This document shows positions 19,012-26,503 of a stretch of DNA of 40,768 nucleotides, piece by piece (within the stretch, counting starts at the first letter, position 1; the number at the start of each line of letters is the position of its first letter). Both the position numbers and the translations under genes were made by a program. The stretch covers positions 1-40,768 of the forward strand of contig CACNUQ010000009.1 of assembly GCA_902623685.1 (NCBI GenBank), in the 5' to 3' direction. Under the pieces are notes generated by a model, which saw only the letters and a list, made by a program, of their open reading frames with translations, did no database searches and was not told the DNA's origin. The DNA is from an uncultured SAR86 cluster bacterium. GTDB taxonomy: Bacteria > Pseudomonadota > Gammaproteobacteria > Magnimaribacterales > D2472.

Positions 19012-20149
19012 TATTGCAGTCATCATTCCTGCGGCAGGATCAAGCAGTCGTTTCGGTGGAAAAATTTCTAAACAATTTCTAAAAATTGGGAACGAAACAG
19101 TTATAGAAAAGTCTGTAAATAAATTCTTAGAAATTGAGTCTGTTAAAAAAATATACATAGCTATTGATCCAAATGAGACTCTAATAAAATCTCAATCATT
19201 CTTTAAGCATCCTAAAGTTAGTATTACTCAAGGTGGTAGCACACGTAGTGAATCGGTATATAACGCAGTTTTAGCTATTGATAATGAAATTGATATTGTT
19301 GTTATTCATGATGCGGCAAGGCCTTGGGTAAGCAAAAAGCTTATTAATAAATTAATTTTAGAATTTATGAATGATCAATCAATTCAAGGCTTATATCCAG
19401 TTATTTCAATTATAGATTCTCTAAGAATGAAACAGGGTAAAGAATTAATTCCTGTTGATCGAGAAGATTTTTTAACTATTCAGACTCCACAAATATTTCA
19501 TAAAAAATCACTTAAAAGCGCATTAAATAAAATGATAAAAGAAAACCTCTCTTTTACTGATGAATCTCAAGCAATGGAAAGAGCTGGTTTTAGGGTTAAA
19601 GAAATTCTTGGAGAACAATCTAATCTTAAAATTACTTATGCAGTTGATATTTCTAAAAATATTGAAAATGATTATCGAGCTGGTAGAGGTGTTGATTTTC
19701 ATAAGTTTGAGCCAGGAGAGGGCATAACACTTGGAAATGTTTTTATAGATTGTAATTTATCTATTGTTGCTCACTCTGACGGAGACATAGTATTACATGC
19801 AATATCTGATGCATTACTTGGAGCAGGTGGCTTGAGGGATATTGGGTATTATTTTCCTGATACAGATGAAAAGAATAAAGATTTAAGCAGTGTAAAAATT
19901 CTTGAGGAATCCCTAAACCTGCTCAAGCAAAAGGATTTGCAACCACGCAACATTGATTTTGTTGTGGTTTGTGAGCAACCAAAAATTCAACCCCATGTAG
20001 AGGACTTAAAAAAATCTCTTTCAAAAATCTTAAATATTGATGCAAGTTTTGTTGGAGTAAAAGCAACTACAGCAGAGGGCATGGGAATTATAGGTAAGGG
20101 CAATGGAATTGCAGTATTTGCTATTGCATCATTGGAGAATATTCAATGA
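18995..20149 (+). CDS. ispDF: Bifunctional IspD-IspF isoprenoid enzyme
   Basis: Two MEP-pathway enzymes in one 384-residue chain. The IspD cytidylyltransferase part (about 1-225) has IIPAAGSSSRFGG with R19, KQFLKIG with K26 and VIHDAARPWV. The IspF cyclodiphosphate synthase part (about 228-384) has the metal ligands D234, H236 (GVDFHKFEPG) and H268 (SDGDIVLHAISDALLGA), plus YFPDTDE, EQPKI and KATTAEGMGIIGKGNGIAV. The linker is almost absent. Fusion is typical of alphaproteobacteria and Campylobacter-type bacteria, whereas gammaproteobacteria usually have adjacent separate genes. The frame is continuous, with no stop or restart between domains. Product supports undecaprenyl and quinone synthesis. 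Confidence 0.95.
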   Translation: MNLKNNIAVIIPAAGSSSRFGGKISKQFLKIGNETVIEKSVNKFLEIESVKKIYIAIDPNETLIKSQSFFKHPKVSITQGGSTRSESVYNAVLAIDNEIDIVVIHDAARPWVSKKLINKLILEFMNDQSIQGLYPVISIIDSLRMKQGKELIPVDREDFLTIQTPQIFHKKSLKSALNKMIKENLSFTDESQAMERAGFRVKEILGEQSNLKITYAVDISKNIENDYRAGRGVDFHKFEPGEGITLGNVFIDCNLSIVAHSDGDIVLHAISDALLGAGGLRDIGYYFPDTDEKNKDLSSVKILEESLNLLKQKDLQPRNIDFVVVCEQPKIQPHVEDLKKSLSKILNIDASFVGVKATTAEGMGIIGKGNGIAVFAIASLENIQ

Positions 20150-20895
20150 ATATATTGCTCACCAATGACGATGGTTACAAAGCATCAGGAATTACAGAGC
20201 TTTATAAGGCTTTAAGCAAAGAACATAATGTTTTTTTGATTGCTCCAAAAGAAAATTGTAGTGGTATGAGCGCTGCAATTAGTCTCAGAAAAGAAATAGA
20301 AGTTAAAGAGATTTCAAAAAATATTTTTTCAGTTGATGGAACTCCTGCTGATTGTTCCTATCTTGGATTATTGTCGGTAATTCCTGATTCTATCGAGATG
20401 ATTGTTTCAGGAATTAATTTAGGAGCAAATTTAGGTGAAGATATCTTTTATTCTGGAACAGTTGGGGCCGCAATAGCTGGGCGAAGGCTAAATTATGTTC
20501 CCGTTGCTTTTTCAGTGACTTCTTTTAACCCAAAAAATTTATCATTTATTTCAGAACAAGCTAATTTAATTGTTAATCAAGTTAGTAAGCTTCCTAATGA
20601 TAAGAATTTGCTTGTGAATGTTAATTTCCCTGATCTTTCAAATTCTAAACTAAATGGAACAAAACTTACAGTCATAGGCAAAAGGAGTACTCCCGATATT
20701 CCTGATTTTATAAGATCTAATAATTCTTCAAAATTTTATAGTTTTGGTCCCTCAGGGAAACTTCTACCTGATCAGATGGATACAGATATCCAAGCAATTG
20801 ATGATAATTTCATCTCTATATCAATTTTGGATTATAACCTTAGTGTTGATGCTTCGAAGAGGAGTTATTATAGAGAGGTTTTTGATTGTGAGTAG
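20146..20895 (+). CDS. surE: SurE, 5'/3'-nucleotidase
   Basis: Metal-dependent nucleoside monophosphate phosphatase linked to stationary-phase survival. It has 249 residues, the usual size. The N-terminal metal site ILLTNDDGYKASGI, APKENCSGMSAAIS, VDGTPADCSYLGL, VSGINLGANLGEDIFYSGTVGAA and the later VNVNFPD are characteristic. It overlaps ispDF by four bases and pcm by eight, in the standard order ispD/F-surE-pcm. Confidence 0.97.
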   Translation: MNILLTNDDGYKASGITELYKALSKEHNVFLIAPKENCSGMSAAISLRKEIEVKEISKNIFSVDGTPADCSYLGLLSVIPDSIEMIVSGINLGANLGEDIFYSGTVGAAIAGRRLNYVPVAFSVTSFNPKNLSFISEQANLIVNQVSKLPNDKNLLVNVNFPDLSNSKLNGTKLTVIGKRSTPDIPDFIRSNNSSKFYSFGPSGKLLPDQMDTDIQAIDDNFISISILDYNLSVDASKRSYYREVFDCE

Positions 20896-21565
20896 TTCAG
20901 GCTTTACTTTTACAAGAGTGAAAGATCAAATGATTCAGGAATTACTTGATATGGGTATAAAAGATTTTCGAGTTCTTGACTCATTAAGCCAGGTCCCAAG
21001 ACACATTTTTTTAGATCAAGCTTTATGGAGTAGAGCTTATGAAAATAGAGCATTAACAATAGGTTATAAACAGACGATTTCTCAGCCTTATATTGTTGCT
21101 CGAATGACCGAACACTTACTTGCCCATACAACTCGAAGGGGTAAAGTTTTAAATAGAGTTCTTGAAATTGGTTCAGGATGTGGTTATCAATCTGCCGTTT
21201 TGTCTCATTTTGCGAATGAAGTATTTGCTATTGAAAGAATTAAGCCATTGGTTGTAAAGTCCAGAGAGAATCTTAGAGAGTTAAAAATAAGAAATGTTTT
21301 GGTAAAACATGCTGATGGCTTTGATGGTTGGGAGGAAGACAATAAATTTGATGGAATAATATGTGCCGCCGCTCCCAGACAATATCCAGAAGAATTAGTT
21401 GAGTTACTTGAGATAGGAGGTAAGTTAGTAATTCCAGCTGGTATTGAGGGCCAACAAAGACTTTACGTTATTACAAAAAAAAGTGAAACAGAACATGAAG
21501 AATCTATTTTTGAGGAGGTTGCTTTTGTTCCAATGCTTCCCGGTATATCTAATGGAGAAATATAA
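20888..21565 (+). CDS. pcm: Protein-L-isoaspartate O-methyltransferase
   Basis: Repairs damaged aspartate and asparagine residues by methylating L-isoaspartyl sites with S-adenosylmethionine. From the GTG at 20888 the protein has 225 residues, close to the 208 of E. coli. A longer frame reaches back to 20744 but would lie inside surE and add an unrelated N terminus. Motifs are VPRHIFLDQALWSRAYEN, TIGYKQTISQPYIVARM, the SAM loop VLEIGSGCGYQSAVLS, and FDGIICAAAPRQYPEEL. It is followed immediately by a GTG-started membrane protein, not directly by nlpD. Confidence 0.95.
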   Translation: MSSSGFTFTRVKDQMIQELLDMGIKDFRVLDSLSQVPRHIFLDQALWSRAYENRALTIGYKQTISQPYIVARMTEHLLAHTTRRGKVLNRVLEIGSGCGYQSAVLSHFANEVFAIERIKPLVVKSRENLRELKIRNVLVKHADGFDGWEEDNKFDGIICAAAPRQYPEELVELLEIGGKLVIPAGIEGQQRLYVITKKSETEHEESIFEEVAFVPMLPGISNGEI

Positions 21566-22288
21566 GTGAATGATCAAGTAAAATATTCTCTTGCTGGGTT
21601 TTGTATGGGAGTTGCTGAATTAATACCAGGCATTTCAGGCTCAACTGTTGCAGTAATTTTTAAGATTTATCCAAATCTCATGTTTATCTTGAGTCGACTT
21701 AGGCCAAAGAATTTCTCTTTAAATCTTTCTTTGACTTCTCAGATATTCCAATTTCGTGTTTTGCTACCGCTAATATTTTCAATGTTTGCAGCAATCCTTT
21801 TATGCTCGAATTTAATTACATTTATGATAAATAATTATGAGCAGCTATTTCTGTTCTTATTAGGCTGGCTCATGATGTTTTTATCAATATATGTAGCAGA
21901 TTTTTTTAAAGCTTTGCTACAAAGATTAAATTTACTTATTTTTTTAATTTTAGGTATCTTGATTGGGTATATTTTACAAGAAATAAATATTGGCTCGGAG
22001 GGAGTAACGCCCTTATATTTATTTATTAGTGGATTAATTGCATTTACATTTTTTTTAATCCCTGGAATTTCTGGAAGTGCTATTTTGGTTGTTTTAGGAG
22101 TTTACAGCCCTGTTATTCAAGCCATAGCAAATTTCCATCTTTTATTTTTAGTTCCATTTGCATTAGGTTGCTTAATTTCACTTTTGATTCTTCCCAAGAT
22201 AGTTGTATCGCTTTATGCAAAATATGAGCAAAGCTTGACGTATATTTTTTCTGGTCTTATATTTTCTTCAGGTTATTTTTTACTGTGA
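21566..22288 (+). CDS. DUF368 family membrane protein, likely C55-P transporter
   Basis: A 240-residue polytopic inner-membrane protein. Two inverted copies of the family signature are clear: GVAELIPGISGSTVAVIF near the N terminus and FFLIPGISGSAILVVLGVYSP in the second half. DUF368 proteins (PopT) have been shown in Vibrio cholerae and Staphylococcus to return undecaprenyl phosphate across the membrane for reuse in wall and LPS synthesis; that function is inferred here by family. It is somewhat shorter than most relatives. GTG start directly after the pcm stop; the end overlaps the next gene by four bases. A carrier-recycling gene beside nlpD fits the envelope theme. Confidence 0.88.
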   Translation: MNDQVKYSLAGFCMGVAELIPGISGSTVAVIFKIYPNLMFILSRLRPKNFSLNLSLTSQIFQFRVLLPLIFSMFAAILLCSNLITFMINNYEQLFLFLLGWLMMFLSIYVADFFKALLQRLNLLIFLILGILIGYILQEINIGSEGVTPLYLFISGLIAFTFFLIPGISGSAILVVLGVYSPVIQAIANFHLLFLVPFALGCLISLLILPKIVVSLYAKYEQSLTYIFSGLIFSSGYFLL

Positions 22289-22935
22289 TATACAATTTTA
22301 AAAATTACCTAGTACTTTTTTGTCTTGTTATTTCAAGTTGCTCATCACTGAATAGTTTTAAAGAAACTTATCAAAAATTTTTACCCAATTCTCAAACCTC
22401 ATTTTATATCGTTCAACCTGGCGATTCTTTGTGGTCAATTGCATTAAAATTTAATATTGATCAAAAAGCTTTAATTGCTAGAAATAATCTTAGTAAACCT
22501 TATGTAATTTATCCAAAGCAAAAATTACTAATAGGAGGAGTTGAGAATTTAGATTTTTCTTTTAAAAGATATTCGTCATTGCAATGGCATCATCCCTTAA
22601 ATGCAGATTTTCAACCCTCAAATATAGATGATGGATGGCTAGTTTTTAAGCAACCGCAAGGCACTCCTATTTTTTCTATAGATAGCGGCATAGTTGAGGT
22701 TGCCGGTCCAGATATACCTGGATATGGAAATCTTTTGATGATATCGCACTCGAATAATTATTTAAGTCTTTATGCTCACTGCGACAAAATATTAGTTGAA
22801 CATGGTGATGAAGTCGAAAGAGGGTCAATCGTTGCTCAGCTTGGAAGTTCTGAATCTCCATTTCCTTTACTAAAGTTTCAGCTTCGAAAGAATGGTAAAC
22901 CTATTCAATCAGAGAATATAAATTTTATTTTTTAG
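22285..22935 (+). CDS. nlpD: NlpD-like lipoprotein, LysM plus degenerate M23 domain
   Basis: Probable outer-membrane lipoprotein that activates a septal amidase (AmiC in E. coli) during cell separation. The 216 residues start at GTG. A signal ends in the lipobox ISSC (C19), followed by one LysM domain (FYIVQPGDSLWSIALKFNID to YPKQKLLIGG, about 41-87) and a C-terminal LytM/M23-like domain (PQGTPIFSIDSGIVEVAGPDI, LMISHSNNYLSLYAHCDKI). The usual LHFEIR zinc motif reads LKFQLR, so metal binding is lost, as expected for an activator rather than an enzyme. It is shorter than E. coli NlpD (379 residues). The order surE-pcm-nlpD supports the name; rpoS does not follow. Confidence 0.88.
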   Translation: MIYNFKNYLVLFCLVISSCSSLNSFKETYQKFLPNSQTSFYIVQPGDSLWSIALKFNIDQKALIARNNLSKPYVIYPKQKLLIGGVENLDFSFKRYSSLQWHHPLNADFQPSNIDDGWLVFKQPQGTPIFSIDSGIVEVAGPDIPGYGNLLMISHSNNYLSLYAHCDKILVEHGDEVERGSIVAQLGSSESPFPLLKFQLRKNGKPIQSENINFIF

Positions 22936-23189
22936 TCAGATTCAGTTTCTGATTCATCAAAGTTACAAGTCATTTTTGCAACAACTTCACCTTCGACTTT
23001 TAAAGACAATGGAACAGCCCTTCCTTCCATGGTTCCGGCAACAACACATTTTTCTATGCTTTCTTGCACAATGGATCGGACAGTTTCTGTCAGCTCTTGA
23101 ACAGTAAGATCTGAAACCTTTTTATCATCTTGATCTGTATAAGCAAGGAGAGTTTGAGTCAAAAAAAGTAGTACAAGGATGATTTTCAT
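22932..23189 (-). CDS. Small secreted protein, function unknown
   Basis: An 85-residue protein I do not recognise. The N-terminal KIILVLLFLTQTLLA looks like a signal peptide cleaved near residue 16. The mature part is acidic at both ends, with a predicted helix (LTVQELTETVRSIVQESIE) and two cysteines, C48 and C75, that could form a periplasmic disulfide. The end is ETESD. An upstream in-frame ATG at 23207 would add six residues but abut a GC-rich hairpin, so 23189 is preferred. It converges with nlpD with a 4-base overlap and lies on the opposite strand to the genes before it. Confidence 0.7.
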   Translation of the reverse strand: MKIILVLLFLTQTLLAYTDQDDKKVSDLTVQELTETVRSIVQESIEKCVVAGTMEGRAVPLSLKVEGEVVAKMTCNFDESETESD

Positions 23190-23202
23190 ATAAATTCTAA
23201 TG

Positions 23203-23242
23203 GCCATGCCCCGACATAATCGTCGGGGTTGGCAGGATTTTT
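23203..23242. terminator. GC-rich hairpin between two small minus-strand genes
   Basis: CCCCGAC (23209-23215) and GTCGGGG (23222-23228) form a perfect 7-base-pair stem with a 6-base loop. An outer GCC/GGC helix (23203-23205 with 23231-23233) extends it across a small internal loop. Such GC content stands out in this DNA. On the plus strand T5 follows at 23238-23242, so it could stop transcription from the nlpD side. On the minus strand no T-run follows, so there it may instead stabilise or attenuate the mRNA reaching the 85-residue gene. Confidence 0.55.
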
Positions 23243-23612
23243 AGTTAAATTTGTATGTTAAATTTAATTGAAAGTTATTAGAAGGTAGATCAATTTGACT
23301 TGAGAAATCATTGATATAATCATTCCTGAAATCATATTGGCTTTCTGATCCCAAAGAAATTCTAAAATTACTTTCTTTATATCTTCTTACAAATGTAGAT
23401 TCAGTTTCTTCTTCCTCTGTATCTCTATTCATAAAGTAGACCAATGCTCCAACAGCCAAGAGTGCTGCTGCACCGCCGCTGCCGCCACTTCCGTAGCCGC
23501 CCCCGCCACCACTGCTATTTCCATTTGAACTATCTCCGCCTGTTCCCTCATGATATGAAGCATAAGATAGAGGTGATAGAAGAAGACATAAAATTAACGC
23601 AAAGTTTTTCAT
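23241..23612 (-). CDS. Glycine-rich small envelope protein, function unknown
   Basis: A 123-residue protein I do not recognise. A signal peptide (residues 1-18, ending LSYA) leads into a low-complexity Gly/Ser segment at about 23-47, then a hydrophobic stretch GGAAALLAVGALVYFM (46-61), an acidic run DTEEEETES, and a C-terminal part ending FQLNLTYKFN, reminiscent of the last strand of outer-membrane proteins. The ATG at 23612 is chosen because GGAG (complement of 23619-23622) lies six bases upstream; a start at 23624 would overlap that site. It lies upstream of and on the same strand as the 85-residue gene. Confidence 0.72.
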   Translation of the reverse strand: MKNFALILCLLLSPLSYASYHEGTGGDSSNGNSSGGGGGYGSGGSGGAAALLAVGALVYFMNRDTEEEETESTFVRRYKESNFRISLGSESQYDFRNDYINDFSSQIDLPSNNFQLNLTYKFN

Positions 23613-23652
23613 AATATTCTCCATTTCTGAAAGTTAATTATGTTGGGCGTCT

Positions 23653-23680
23653 ATAGTATGTAAGATTTAATTGTGCCCAA
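23653..23680 (-). promoter_or_regulatory. Candidate promoter for the glycine-rich gene
   Basis: Read on the minus strand, TTGGGC (23675-23680) and TACTAT (23653-23658) are 16 bases apart, about 40 bases upstream of the ATG at 23612. A 7-base perfect inverted repeat, TTTAATT/AATTAAA at 23666-23685, overlaps the -35 element and could be an operator. Pattern match only. Confidence 0.4.
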
Positions 23681-23758
23681 TTAAACCAAGAAAATAGCAA
23701 GGCAACACTATAGAATTTTTTTGGCGACTAATTTTTATTTTTCAAGTCAAAAATTGAA

Positions 23759-24082
23759 TTATTTTTCTAAAAGATGTTTTTTATCTTTTATTTCAGCATA
23801 CTCGTCTGCCTCAGGTAACTGATCCTTTTCCTCTGTAATATTTGGCCATATTTCTGAGAGTTCGGCATTAATTTCTATAAATTCAATTTGATCATCAGGT
23901 AACTCATCCTCAGAAAAAATAGCTTCCACAGGACATTCTGGCTCGCACAAAGCACAATCAATACATTCCTCAGGATGAATAACTAAAAAGTTTGGTCCCT
24001 CATAAAAACAGTCCACGGGACATACCTCCACACAGTCGGTATGTTTACATTTAATACATGCTTCTGTAACTATGAATGCCAT
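23759..24082 (-). CDS. fdxA: Seven-iron ferredoxin FdxA
   Basis: Soluble low-potential electron carrier with one [3Fe-4S] and one [4Fe-4S] cluster. The 107 residues align along their length with Azotobacter ferredoxin I type proteins. The first cluster region is [18 protein letters not shown], followed by [18 protein letters not shown], with the second cluster in [17 protein letters not shown]. The C-terminal part has [17 protein letters not shown]. It is divergent from recA across 141 bases. In Pseudomonas relatives fdxA also lies between nlpD/rpoS and recA, so the location is ancestral although mutS, rpoS and cinA are missing here. Confidence 0.97.
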   Translation of the reverse strand: MAFIVTEACIKCKHTDCVEVCPVDCFYEGPNFLVIHPEECIDCALCEPECPVEAIFSEDELPDDQIEFIEINAELSEIWPNITEEKDQLPEADEYAEIKDKKHLLEK

Positions 24083-24109
24083 TTAGTGATAAAAGCTTAG
24101 ATAAATTAG

Positions 24110-24138
24110 ATTTTAACAATGAGTTTTAAACAAGTCAG
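24110..24138 (-). promoter_or_regulatory. fdxA: Candidate fdxA promoter
   Basis: On the minus strand CTGACT (24133-24138) and TAAAAT (24110-24115) are 17 bases apart, about 28 bases before the fdxA ATG. Matches to the sigma-70 consensus are 4/6 and 5/6. No cluster-responsive operator is recognisable. Confidence 0.4.
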
Positions 24139-24159
24139 TAGCAATTTGATAATATTTTG

Positions 24160-24187
24160 TTTACTTTTAACATTTTTATTATATACT
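24160..24187 (+). promoter_or_regulatory. recA: recA promoter
   Basis: TTTACT (24160-24165) and TATACT (24182-24187) are separated by 16 bases. The -10 element overlaps the LexA box, so bound LexA would block RNA polymerase. The -10 is a 5/6 match; the -35 is weaker. Confidence 0.6.
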
Positions 24188-24203
24188 GTATAAACATACA
24201 GTA
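24184..24203 (+). promoter_or_regulatory. recA: LexA (SOS) box of recA
   Basis: TACTGTATAAACATACAGTA contains CTGT-N8-ACAG, the gammaproteobacterial LexA operator, with both TACTGT and ACAGTA arms perfect. It lies 20 bases upstream of the recA ATG and over the -10 element. This implies a functional LexA encoded elsewhere and DNA-damage induction of recA. Confidence 0.93.
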
Positions 24204-24223
24204 AAATTTATTTGGAGAAAACT

Positions 24224-25231
24224 ATGTCGGACAAAGATAAAAACTTAAGCGAAGCCATATCTCAAATTGAAAAACAATTTGGTAAAGGCACTGTCATGAA
24301 AATGGGAGACAGAGAAATTGTTGACATTCCATCAGTATCAACTGGCTCACTTGGGTTAGATATCGCTTTAGGTATTGGAGGCTTGCCTAAAGGCAGAGTT
24401 ATCGAAATTTTTGGTCCTGAATCATCTGGTAAAACAACATTAACACTGCAAGCAATTGCCGAATGTCAAAAAGCTGGCGGCACAGCAGCATTCATTGATG
24501 CTGAGCATGCACTTGATCCAAACTATGCAGAAAAATTAGGTGTTAATGTTGACGAGTTACTACTTTCTCAGCCTGATACAGGTGAGCAAGCATTAGAAGT
24601 AACTGACATGCTTGTAAAATCTGGCAGTGTTGATTTGATAGTAGTAGATTCTGTGGCAGCTTTAACACCACGCGCAGAAATTGAAGGTGATATGGGTGAT
24701 CATCATGTTGGTTTGCAAGCGCGTCTCATGTCGCAAGCATTAAGAAAGATTACAGGTAATATTCAAAGATCAAATGCAATGGTCATATTTATCAATCAGA
24801 TCAGAATGAAGATAGGCGTAATGTTTGGCAATCCTGAAACAACAACTGGTGGAAATGCCCTAAAATTTTATTCATCGGTTCGTTTAGATATACGTAGAAT
24901 AGGTGCAGTAAAAGAGGGTGAGGAAGTTGTAGGTAACGAAACAAGAGTAAAAGTAGTCAAAAACAAGGTATCTCCTCCGTTTAAGCAAGCTGAATTTCAG
25001 ATTATGTATGGCGAAGGTATTAACACGGAAGGAGAAATATTAGAGCTTGGTCAAAAACTTGAATTGGTGGAGAAATCTGGTTCTTGGTATAGCCAAAATG
25101 GGGAAAAGATTGGGCAAGGCAAGGTCAATGCGAGTAAGTTTTTAAGAGAAAATACTAAGATTAGGGATAGTTTAGTTAAGGAAATTAGAAACGCTTATAT
25201 CCCATCTGCAAAAAAGACAGCTAAGAAATAA
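24224..25231 (+). CDS. recA: Recombinase RecA
   Basis: Forms ATP-dependent filaments on single-stranded DNA, drives strand exchange and stimulates LexA self-cleavage. From the ATG at 24224 it has 335 residues; a TTG at 24212 is rejected because GGAG at 24214-24217 is a good ribosome binding site for the ATG. Seen are [20 protein letters not shown], Walker [23 protein letters not shown], Walker [48 protein letters not shown] and [17 protein letters not shown]. recX does not follow. Downstream recombination by RuvABC is not encoded at its usual site in this window (see the nuclease at 30649). Confidence 0.98.
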   Translation: MSDKDKNLSEAISQIEKQFGKGTVMKMGDREIVDIPSVSTGSLGLDIALGIGGLPKGRVIEIFGPESSGKTTLTLQAIAECQKAGGTAAFIDAEHALDPNYAEKLGVNVDELLLSQPDTGEQALEVTDMLVKSGSVDLIVVDSVAALTPRAEIEGDMGDHHVGLQARLMSQALRKITGNIQRSNAMVIFINQIRMKIGVMFGNPETTTGGNALKFYSSVRLDIRRIGAVKEGEEVVGNETRVKVVKNKVSPPFKQAEFQIMYGEGINTEGEILELGQKLELVEKSGSWYSQNGEKIGQGKVNASKFLRENTKIRDSLVKEIRNAYIPSAKKTAKK

Positions 25232-25274
25232 TCCTTTATCTGTCGTACAGATGTATTGTTAAGTCTTCGTTAAC

Positions 25275-25304
25275 TTGATATGGTATGTGAAAATTAATTA
25301 ATAT
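25275..25304 (+). promoter_or_regulatory. Candidate promoter for the thiolase gene
   Basis: TTGATA (25275-25280) and TAATAT (25299-25304) lie 18 bases apart, 21 bases before the ATG at 25325, with GGGAGAGG as ribosome binding site. Five-base arms GGTAT/ATACC (25282-25286 and 25303-25307) bracket the spacer and could be an operator, but this is weak. Confidence 0.4.
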
Positions 25305-25324
25305 ACCTTATTTGGGAGAGGATC

Positions 25325-26503
25325 ATGACAAACAATGCATATATTGTATCAGCCGTAAGAACGCCTGGAGGAAAGAAAAACGGAAGCCTGAGTAAATGGC
25401 ATCCAGCTGACCTAGGTGCAAAAGTTCTAGACGAACTAGTTCATCAATCAGGAATTGAACCAGAACTAATTGACGATGTTATTTTTGGCTGCGTTAGTCA
25501 AGTTGGAGCTCAATCAGGAAACGTTGCTAGAAACTCAATCCTAGCATCTAGTCTTCCTGAATCAGTGCCTGGAACTACAGTCGATAGGCAGTGCGGATCT
25601 TCTCAGCAAGCTATTCATTTTGCTATTCAAGCAGTTATGTCTGGTACTCAAGATGTTGTAATCGGTGGAGGAGTAGAGGTAATGTCAATGGTGCCTATTG
25701 GGTCAAACATTAAAGATGGATATGATGCAGGCCATGGCTTTCCATTTGATTCAGATGGAATCTCCGAAAGATATCCTGGCATTTTCTTCTCTCAGTTTAG
25801 TGGCGCTGAAATGATGGCAGAAAAATGGAATTTATCTAGAGAAGATTTAGATAGATTTGCACTTAGCAGTCATCAAAAAGCAGCCGCTGCTGTTGAGGGA
25901 AAACATTTTGATAGAGAAATTCTTCCTGTTCAAGCCAAAAATGAGGAAGGAAAAACTGATATGGTTCTCAATGATGAGGGTATAAGATACGATGCAAGTC
26001 TTGAAGCTCTCTCCGGTTTGAACCCAATTTCAGAAGGTGGCGTAATAACTGCTGGCAACGCAAGTCAAATTACAGATGGTGCTGCTGCAGTTATGATTTG
26101 TAATGATGAAGGCCTTAAAAAGATAAAAGCAGATCCTCGTGCAAGAATAAAAGGTATCAGCGTTGTTGGTGATGATCCAGTTATAATGCTAAGCGGACCA
26201 ATTCCTGCTTCTCGACAAGTATTAAACGCTACCAATTTAAGTATCAATGACATTGACCTTTACGAGGTTAATGAGGCTTTTGCTCCAGTCCCATTATCCT
26301 GGGCTATTGAGCTAAAAGCTGATATTGAGAAACTTAATGTTAACGGTGGCGCAATGGCTTTAGGCCACCCCTTAGGAGCATCTGGAGCTAAGCTGATGAC
26401 AACTCTGCTCCATGAGCTCGAAAGAACAAAAGGCAAATATGGTCTTCAAGCAATATGTGAGGGCGGCGGTACTGCTAACGCAACAATTATTGAGAGAATT
26501 TAA
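25325..26503 (+). CDS. Acetyl-CoA C-acyltransferase (thiolase)
   Basis: Thiolase-family enzyme joining or cleaving 3-ketoacyl-CoA. The 392 residues match the family. The nucleophilic cysteine is C90 in VDRQCGSSQQAIHFA; VNEAFAPV, the histidine motif GGAMALGHPLGASGAK and the second cysteine in CEGGGTANATII complete the site. The variant motifs (VDRQCGSSQQ in place of the more common VNxxCxSG) resemble degradative thiolases that act on fatty acids or steroid side chains, but chain-length preference cannot be read. No other beta-oxidation gene is nearby; it stands alone behind its own promoter and converges end-to-end with proS. Confidence 0.92.
   Translation: MTNNAYIVSAVRTPGGKKNGSLSKWHPADLGAKVLDELVHQSGIEPELIDDVIFGCVSQVGAQSGNVARNSILASSLPESVPGTTVDRQCGSSQQAIHFAIQAVMSGTQDVVIGGGVEVMSMVPIGSNIKDGYDAGHGFPFDSDGISERYPGIFFSQFSGAEMMAEKWNLSREDLDRFALSSHQKAAAAVEGKHFDREILPVQAKNEEGKTDMVLNDEGIRYDASLEALSGLNPISEGGVITAGNASQITDGAAAVMICNDEGLKKIKADPRARIKGISVVGDDPVIMLSGPIPASRQVLNATNLSINDIDLYEVNEAFAPVPLSWAIELKADIEKLNVNGGAMALGHPLGASGAKLMTTLLHELERTKGKYGLQAICEGGGTANATIIERI

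Noticed and set aside
20744-20887. N-terminal extension of pcm inside surE
   Set aside because: The added residues do not resemble any methyltransferase N terminus; GTG at 20888 gives a normal-length enzyme.
25238-25252. ATCTGT/ACAGAT palindrome after recA as a second SOS box or terminator
   Set aside because: Arms are only three bases apart instead of eight, and no T-run follows.
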